From contig CM061132.1 in NCBI GenBank assembly GCA_030789695.1, positions 29,483,858 to 29,547,857 on the forward strand: 64,000 bases of DNA. The letters run 5' to 3'. Positions within the stretch are counted from its first letter, which is position 1. Every line of letters begins with the position of its first letter. The DNA comes from Scilla litardierei (Eukaryota; Streptophyta; Magnoliopsida; Asparagales; Asparagaceae). Of the stretch, positions 57,699 to 64,000 are shown piece after piece. Under the pieces are notes generated by a model. The model did no database searches. It was given only the letters and a program-made list of their open reading frames with translations, and had not been told where the DNA came from. The position numbers and the translations under genes are program-made.

Positions 57699-57993
57699 TG
57701 TTGCGGCCGGTATTTGGGAAGAGGGGCATTTGGGTAAAATTACTTTTGGGGGGTGTTTGGCTATTTAAGGGGGTTGAGCCGGCCTTAATTCTTATGCGAA
57801 AATTGAGAGAGTATTTTATTTTATCCCTTAGATTAATTGTATTAGGATTTCGGCTTTTCCCCTAGGTTAAGAATCGTCTTCTAGTTATTAGTTAGCGAGT
57901 AGATTATTGTATTAGTGTTCCCTTTTAATTGTGAGATCTGAAATTCCAATAAAAATCCCATTTTTATCATCAAATCCCCAACGAATCGCATCA
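57699..57993 (+). repeat. 3' LTR of TR-GAG-2
   Basis: 295 bp. One visible difference from the 5' copy. Followed by the CATTC duplication. Confidence 0.95.
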
Positions 57994-57998
57994 CATTC

Positions 57999-58330
57999 TT
58001 TCAGTCATTTGCTTTCCATTTTTACATATTTTAACTCAATTTCTCTAATCCCAAAGGGGCTTAGATATGATAATTACATATCATGGAGCTATCTGTGAGC
58101 CAAGGAACGCTTCCTGTAGGGCCTCAGCTTCAGGTGATGGTTTACATAGGCATTCAAAATCTCAGCAAGGAAAACAAAATCTCAGCACGGAAAACGTAAA
58201 ACTGATGACATCTTTAACTGCTGGGTAAGTCATGAGCTATGACAAGTTAATAATCAAAATATAGGAAACTACACAGTGAAGAAGTACAAGAAGTAGAAAC
58301 CAAATAGGAAACAAAGGTTGATAGTTTTAC
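57999..58330. other. Donor-proximal intron DNA
   Basis: 332 bp of ordinary intron sequence between TR-GAG-2 and the exon 1 splice donor. Nothing else was seen. Confidence 0.7.
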
Positions 58331-59148
58331 CTCATGAAGAAGTTGTACAATTCATCTTCAGTCAGGGGGTATCCATTGGAAAAAGTGGCAAAGAGAGTGC
58401 GCTCTTCTCGTGGGATATTCTCTTGCGCACATGGCACATAGTGATGTTGATGTTGATTTTTTCCAAATGAGAGAACTGAATCAAGGTGTGCCCCGCCATA
58501 GTACTGTTGAAAAGGCCTTGTCACCGTAATCATGGGTAGGTTAAAAGGGTACCCTGATAATACCTGTCTCTCAACTTCTATGATACTGGGAATACTCGTA
58601 ATTTTCTTTTCTCTGGTACCTCTACTACTTCCTTCTCCATGTTGAACATAGGGTTGGACATTGGGAGGCCGATCAATGACTGAAGTTCCTTGATGACTGA
58701 TCCTACAGTTTTCAAGGCTAGTCTGGCTCATCTTATGGACCAACATCTCCATCTGATCCCGAAGGTTGGCCTCATCTTCAGCTTTCCTCCTGATGTCCCC
58801 TAGGACCTTGTAGCATACACGGTCAAGATAGTAGACGATTCCATGGACAGCTTCTTCACGGAACCAATGGCTGGGGTGGTTATGTGGGAGATCGACACGA
58901 AGGGCCTCCACAAAAGTTTGACCAATTTTTGCAATAGCCTGAAGGATGTGATCATCAAAGGAGTTGACGTGATGAATAACGTCCATATGACCCCTTGCCT
59001 CCAGCCAAAGCCAGAAGGCAATGACCTCCATAGATCGTTTTGCATCCATGCCTAGGGCAAGGACCATGCGAGCGTAAAGCTGACGCTCCTCAAAGTGGTA
59101 CGATTGAATGGCAGACATGGGGATGTTGGTGGAGGTGGAGGAATCCAT
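58331..59148 (-). CDS. RRM-type RNA-binding protein, exon 1
   Basis: I chose the ATG at 59148 (MDSSTSTNIPMSAIQSYHFE) because residues upstream in the same frame (to 59334) are Pro/His/Ser-rich and look like translated 5' leader. The exon encodes 272 residues plus two bases. A helical N-terminal region (ARMVLALGMDAKRSMEVIAF, FVEALRVD) is followed by a conserved-looking segment around VYYLDRVCYKVLGDIRRKAE, a low-complexity polar linker, and then from about residue 251 the first half of an RRM: TLFATFSNGYPLTEDELYNF, with LFATFS as RNP2. It ends at ATGAG|GTAAAAC. The RRM finishes in exon 2, 41 kb away. Expected role: RNA binding, site unknown. I cannot give a gene name. Confidence 0.88.
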
Positions 59149-59576
59149 AGATGAAAGGTTTCTTCCAGCTTTGTTGTGGTCCAGAGGAACTGAGAGGGAG
59201 AGCGGAAGGAGGGTGTGGGGAGGGGGGTTGTATGTACTAATGTAGTGGTGGAAGTGCATTGATATCAATGATACACCCCCTCTGTGAAAGAGGGAATGAA
59301 AAGAGAGTGGACAATGAGAGGGAGTGTGCAACACTCGTATTTAATGCTTGAGAATTGAGATATCTACATACATTCCCCCTTATTTGAAATAAGTCTGTAA
59401 GATAGCATTATAGGACTCGAACCCAGACCTTTTACCCAACTTTGAGAGTCTTGACCTTGTGATAAAGTGCTTATCAAAGTCGACATATTGGTTTTGTTGT
59501 TCTATTCCAAATCATCTACCTATTCGTATGCATGTATGCTTCGTATATATACCAACATGTCTGAAGGCTACTGTCA

Positions 59577-59580
<4 letters not shown>
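59149..59580 (-). promoter_or_regulatory. 5' leader and proximal promoter of the RRM gene
   Basis: Upstream of the minus-strand ATG is a pyrimidine-rich leader (CCCCCCTCCCCACACCCTCC, CACTCCCTCTCATTG on the minus strand). Above it is AT-rich DNA ending in a long TA microsatellite. No convincing TATA box could be placed, and the transcription start is unknown. Confidence 0.45.

Positions 59581-59648
<68 letters not shown>
59581..59648. repeat. (TA)34 microsatellite upstream of the RRM gene
   Basis: Uninterrupted TA repeats about 430 bp upstream of the start codon. Likely length-polymorphic. The alternating Tyr/Ile open frame is an artefact. Confidence 0.97.
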
Positions 59649-59651
<3 letters not shown>

Positions 59652-61130
59652 CCTATTGGTTTTGTATACAGCAAAAAATTCTGATAGGAATCAGGTGGAC
59701 AACCATTTATGTATTGTATGTGACTTACATATGAATGTACTTAGTTATTTAATTTAAACTGAATAAACACGAGTGTGGTTACTGTTGATTTTATTGATAC
59801 ATCTCATTCCAATGACTTAACCAAATAAATGTATTCTTAAAGTCTATCTAGGTCTGAATCTTAAACCCGATGAGTAAACATGAATGTCGATATCCGTGTT
59901 ATTCCAAATCCTTTATTGCCACCAATAGGATATTAGTGTTTTTGGCAATTATAGTCCAACAGGCAATGGTGATTTCCAACTGTTTACTATGTATATCTGG
60001 TTATTTTTCTTTTTATTCTTCGGTCAGGGGAAGGATGAAATATTTGATTTTAGGATAATTGTGTTTAATGTTTGCCTTCACATGTTCCTGTTGAATGAAA
60101 GTGTTTTTACATTTACTTTCTTTTAAATTCTATTCTTTTGCTTACTTGCTTCCTTTATATATTTTAACAAATGCCCGCTAAAGTATATATCACATGTTTT
60201 CTTTGACATACAAGCATGTTTGATATTTTGAGGAGAGTTTTTATTGAAATAAACATGTCAAGAGGTATACTTCACAGGCCACCTTTTTGCATTGTGGATG
60301 TGACAACAATAAAGATTTGAACTTGACACTTCTTTTTATTTTCTTTTTATATACTTACATTTAGGTGTGTACGGTGCAAGTGTTACAAAATTAAATCCGT
60401 GGAATAAAATTGCCCAATAACATTAAAAATCACAATGATAATGCCATCACTCAACATTCGTGCCTCATTTAACAAAATAAGAAACACAAACATGTTTGTC
60501 TATAAAATTAAATTAATCTCTATTAACCATTTATAATCTATACATAAATTCCATATAAAAAGCAACAATGAATAAGCCATAATCTCCCTTCATTATAATT
60601 GAGATTTAGCATCAAAAGTTCAATATGTTAATAAGCTAGCCATGACCATACTCTTGCTCCCCATTTGAAAATAAGGAAGTTTGTCAAAATGAAAATGCAA
60701 AAATAAAATAAGATACAATTTTGATTCACTTAATTTTAAACTGTCAAACTTGAAAATAAATCTAATACTTCTTAGAATTATTATCGGCGATGGTCATAGT
60801 GGAAAGTCTGCCAAAAGCATTGTACGTACATGACTAAATACATTGTATGTTAATTTCATACTTTAGAACAAAAAATCAAATCTAAATAATGAACTAATAG
60901 GACTTTAATTTCTAATTGACTTATAGTATTATCATTACTCGCATTTTCGTTCAACAATAAATGTGTATATTTATAACCTTTTTGAGTCGTCCATTCTCAG
61001 TTGGCATGTAGCACCACAAACTAGAAAATGCCTCCATCAAATATGAGATAAGATGTTCTGTAATGGCATGAAATTTCAGTAAAATTTTTTTGAGTTAGTT
61101 TCTTTCTCCATTATTTATTTTCTTCTGTTT
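59649..61130. other. Intergenic DNA between divergent genes
   Basis: About 1.5 kb of AT-rich DNA with no recognisable genes or TE ends. Confidence 0.55.
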
Positions 61131-61480
61131 CCTTTCCTTTTCTTTTCTTCTTTCCTTGGCCTAGCCCACGGCCGCGTCTCCTTCTCTTTCTCTTTGTTAT
61201 TTCTTTCTCCATCCACTTAAAACAAAGCCCAAAAGCCCATTCATCAATCTTTTACATCAGCCCATCAACCCCTCCCATTTACATCAGCCATCCCCAACTC
61301 AACTTAAAAACCCTAACTTAACCTAATCACCTTCTAACTAGACCGCCGTCTCTTCTCTTCGTTCGGTAACCGATGTTCTCTCGACGATGAATCTGCACGA
61401 AATCGAAATTTCTCTGCGTTGTTGGCTCACATGTTTTCCTACGCTGCCCCTCCCCTCTCCTATATATGTTTTACTTTTTC
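61131..61480 (+). promoter_or_regulatory. Candidate promoter of a plus-strand gene (telo-box, GCCCA motifs, TATA)
   Basis: A pyrimidine-rich zone is followed by three GCCCA (inverted TGGGC, site II-like) motifs at 61227, 61235 and 61260, a telo-box AAACCCTAA (61308-61316), and a TATATAT box at 61461-61467. This combination is known from plant promoters of ribosomal-protein and other growth-related genes. Assignment is by motif only. Confidence 0.5.
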
Positions 61481-61489
61481 TAGGGGTTT

Positions 61490-62360
61490 TCTTTATGCGA
61501 AAAATATTTTCTTTCTCAGAAACTTTTTCGAATTAAATTCTTGGATTTGGGTTTTTTCGATCTCTTTTCGGGTTTGATTTCTTCGCTTCTCTTCGTGAAT
61601 CAAGCAACCATCATCGGCGTAGGGCTTGAGCGGGGTTCTTGGGGGGTTTGGCCATCTTTGGTGCACGGTAGATTATTTTCTTGATCTAAGTTTTCGGTTT
61701 ATGCTATGATTCCTGTTTAATTTCTGAAAATTTAATCGAGCTTGAATCGTTGGAAATTTTTGCATGAATAATTGTTGGGATTTTTGGGTTAATATTGGGA
61801 TGTGATGATTCACGAACTCTTAATGGATTTTTTCTATGCGAATGAACTTTCTCGGCACCCCGACGACATAGTGATGATCCTCGCCATTACCCGAATTTAT
61901 CTTAGTTTTCGGTTAAATATTTCTTTTGCAAAGTTGGCCGTCGGAGGTGAGATTATTGTCGTAGTTACTTCTCTGTTAATTCGCGGCTGATCTGCTGTTA
62001 GTTCTCTAACTGGATATTTCTTCCTCGCCTCTCCTGGCTTGCCCTACTTGGACCTTTGTGGGTGCTCTTGGGTTTCTTTTTGACCTACCGTATTTATGGC
62101 ATTGGGCCCTTGATGTTGGCTAAAAGGGGGTTTGCTATGCTGCAGGTTTTCCATGGGGTTTGAGGTTACTTTGGGCCTCAGTCCTGTTGGAGGTTTTCAT
62201 GTGATTCCTTGGGCCTTGCTATTAGGCATTCGGGCATGTTACAGTTCATCTATTTAAGGATTCGACAAAACTTTTCCTCTGGGCTGGTAGATTGTGGAAT
62301 TATTTATGGTGTTGAAACTATGAATCCGATCCCATATGATTTGTAAATTCGCTATAAATA
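61490..62360 (+). other. Candidate 5'UTR exon and start of a 5'UTR intron
   Basis: Pyrimidine-rich leader DNA (TTTTCTAGGGGTTTTC, TCGATCTCTTTTCGGG) extends to a donor-like GGTGCACG|GTAGATTATT at 61667/61668. It is followed by T-rich sequence typical of plant 5'UTR introns (TTCTTGATCTAAGTTTTCGG; GCTATGATTCCTGTTTAA). No coding start is recognised before the MITE at 62371, so the coding exons would lie beyond the window. Confidence 0.4.
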
Positions 62361-62370
62361 TTTAATGGGA

Positions 62371-62478
62371 ATAATAGGTATCATACGACAAATGCGACCT
62401 TACCTCATATTCCCTCTCACGTAAAGCAACCAAGTACAAGCCCACATGTGCTTGTACTTGGTTGTACTTGGTTGCTTT
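62371..62478. mobile_element. Partial foldback MITE, cut by an LTR insertion
   Basis: The left end ATAATAGGTATCATACGACA and the CCAAGTACAAGCCCACATGTGCTTG centre match the family of 21081-21242. The right arm stops after GGTTGCTTT, where the LTR beginning TGTAATGCCC starts. Confidence 0.75.
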
Positions 62479-64000
62479 TGTAATGCCCTACAAACTACTG
62501 CACAAGTACTAGAGGGGGGGTGAATAGTACTTTAAAAATAACGAGGAGTATAATTCCTAATTATCGTGCAAACTACCAAATCAATTTGCGGAAGCTTAAA
62601 TTGATGACAACAACAAAATTAACAATGCTAACAATTGATATTACTGGGTTCGGATCCACCCAAGTCTCCCCGACTTGTTCCCGGTGATCCTACGTCCCAA
62701 CCACCCGGATCCCCTCCGGATACTTAGGTTAGAAACCCTAACCCAAGATTTCCACTATGATATCTTGTGAAAAACCTTCACAAGATCAAATCATACATGC
62801 AATGGCAATAGTGAATCCCACAACCCGGGATCACAACCTTCTCTCACAACCGAGAGAATCAAAAGCAATAAATGAGTTTATATGAAATAAACAACAACTT
62901 ACTACAAACCCTATACCTTGAGTATTCTTACCGAATTAGGGCAAGGAGGGATTTGAGGAAGGAGGAAGTCACCAAGACCTAGCACCACTGAAATGAGCAG
63001 CAATGGGTGCCTAGGAGTGATTAGGAGACTTGAATCAAGCTAGAGCTTGAATGGCTCACCAAGAACAAACTTCTCTCAAGATAGATTCTAGATCTAGAAA
63101 GTGAGAGAATGGATTTCTTGTGAGGGAGAGAGCGTTGGAAATGAGCGAGAATCTCTAACTCTTTCAATCTCAATGAATCTCTTAATGGCAGCTCTAACCT
63201 CGAGAGAAATGACCAAGCTTCGTATTTATAGGGTCCCATAAAAACGAGCTAGGTCAAATCCCAACGGATAGAAATCTGAAGCAATTAGTCGGTCAAAGAA
63301 CAACCATTGACCGACTAGTTCATCAACTAGTCGGTCGGTCAAACAACATGGACCGACTAAGTGATGAACAGAGAACAGATTGAATTTCAGACCTAGAAAT
63401 CTAGTCGGTCCAAGAAGACTGTCTGACCGACTAGTTTCACAACTAGTCGGTCGGTCAGTGAACTTAGACCGACTAAGAGTTAAAAACAAATAGTCTGAAT
63501 ACAAATTGAGTTAGTCGGTCCAAGAACAAATGTTGACCGACTAGATCATCGACTAGTCGGTCGTCAAACGTTCTTAGACCGACTAACGATAAACAGTAGC
63601 TTAGGAGAAAATTGGCATGAACAGTAAAGCTCAACTAGTCGGTCAAAGAAGCATCACTGACCGACTAGTTCACAAACTAGTCGGTCGGTGAGTCAACGTA
63701 GACCGACTAACTGTAAACAGTACCGAGCAAGAAAAGACTAACTGAAACTAGTCGGTCCAAGAAGCTTTGCCGACCGACTAGATCACCATCTAGTCGGTCA
63801 GTACTTCTTCTTAAACCAACTAACATGCACAAAAAGTCCGAATCGAAGCGCGATGCTTCGAGGAAGTTAGAATGGACTTCTACTAAGATCCTAGAGCTAA
63901 GATATGAGCGTTATGAAGATAGAAATGTAAGATATACTCAAGGCTTAACATTCTATAGATCGAAACTAAAAGACTATAAATAAAACCTTAAGGAACGGTA
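62479..64000. mobile_element. LTR of a large copia-type element, running off the window
   Basis: Starts TGTAATGCCCTACAAACTAC and contains the stretch AGTACTAGAGGGGGGGTGAA, common in plant copia (SIRE-like) LTRs. It then has GGGTTCGGATCCACCC and a CCGGTGATCC block, and an array of CTAGTCGGTC palindromes. Neither the end of the LTR nor internal coding sequence is in the window. Orientation is not determined. Confidence 0.6.
63286..63830. repeat. Five tandem units of paired CTAGTCGGTC/GACCGACTAG hairpins
   Basis: Units start (TAGTCGGTC) at 63286, 63402, 63512, 63636 and 63749, spaced 110-124 bp. Each holds a first hairpin (TAGTCGGTC, 12-15 nt, GACCGACTA) and a second starting CTAGTCGGTCGGTC and closing GACCGACTAA. 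Hairpin arms are conserved while loops and inter-unit sequence vary. Confidence 0.93.

Larger units (their letters stand above)
55397..57993 (+). mobile_element. TR-GAG-2: young gag-only LTR retrotransposon with intact gag
   Basis: 2597 bp with 295-bp LTRs (55397-55691 and 57699-57993) that differ at one visible position (C/T in GAGCCGGCC(C/T)TAATT). A perfect 5-bp target duplication CATTC lies at 55392-55396 and 57994-57998. The order is LTR, initiator Met-tRNA primer site (55695-55716), a 640-codon gag, a 59-bp tail containing HLEDKV, LTR. No pol is present. It lies 333 bp inside the donor end of the RRM-gene intron, antisense to that gene. Identical architecture and extensive similarity make it the same family as TR-GAG-1. 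Near-identical LTRs and an unbroken frame indicate very recent transposition with a helper in trans. Confidence 0.95.
17328..58330 (-). other. 41-kb intron of the RRM gene
   Basis: The donor is ATGAG|GTAAAAC (GT at 58330-58329) and the acceptor AAG| at 17329-17328. Phase and protein sequence match across the junction, within a single RRM fold, so no intermediate exon is needed. The intron is about 41,003 bp and is mostly transposable elements: hAT, foldback MITE, Harbinger MITE, copia, Ty3 and LINE. TE genes inside lie on both strands relative to the host transcript. Confidence 0.82.

Noticed and set aside
59405..59470. tRNA-like or SINE B-box (GGTTCGAGTCC on the minus strand)
   Set aside because: Only the T-arm-like part is convincing. 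No complete cloverleaf, A box or SINE tail could be assembled.
63286..63830. Regular repeats resembling a CRISPR array
   Set aside because: Repeats are paired inverted hairpins of unequal spacing in a plant LTR. No cas genes, and the host is eukaryotic.

Overview
The window is nuclear DNA of a flowering plant. Genes are sparse, coding pieces are split by GT-AG introns, and most of the sequence is layered plant transposable elements: Ty3/gypsy chromoviruses primed by initiator Met-tRNA, Ty1/copia, hAT and Harbinger/foldback MITEs, and one LINE remnant. There are no operons, ribosome-binding sites or bacterial features. The species cannot be fixed from the sequence.

The main host gene is on the minus strand and encodes an RRM-type RNA-binding protein of about 340 residues. 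Exon 1 (59148 down to 58331) and exon 2 (17327 down to 17123) join in frame within the RRM. Both splice sites are canonical, and the intron between them is about 41.0 kb. Nearly all TEs between 17.3 and 58.3 kb are therefore intronic. A second candidate gene starts on the plus strand near 61.48 kb, with a telo-box/TATA promoter and a 5'UTR intron, and faces away from the RRM gene. A third, unidentified minus-strand gene is represented by one exon at 2526-2653.

Layout: 1-5.1 kb, AT-rich sequence with tandem duplications and the unknown exon. 5.14-7.76 kb, gag-only LTR element TR-GAG-1. 7.8-9.5 kb, two small hAT elements with perfect 8-bp target duplications. 10.1-15.0 kb, a three-level nest (hAT-like element containing a truncated Ty3 element containing a small gag-only Ty3 element). 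15-17.1 kb, 3' flank of the RRM gene. Intron contents follow: a copia solo LTR (19.6-21.1), foldback MITEs (21.1, 23.9), a decayed chromovirus (25.46-31.63), a LINE endonuclease fragment (about 32), tandem duplications (33.1-34.5), two hAT-type elements (34.8-36.3), a decayed copia element interrupted by a gag-only Ty3 element and a gag-only copia element (37.9-47.9), a 6.9-kb hAT with a broken transposase gene (48.3-55.2), and TR-GAG-2 (55.4-58.0), a very young gag-only element with an intact 640-codon gag. The right end (62.5-64 kb) is an LTR containing an array of palindromic CTAGTCGGTC hairpins.

Two points stand out: the 41-kb TE-filled intron inside a single RRM, and the repeated occurrence of gag-only retrotransposons of at least three lineages. 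The Ty3 gag-only elements all keep a short segment resembling the last codons of chromovirus pol (HLEDKV) next to the polypurine tract.
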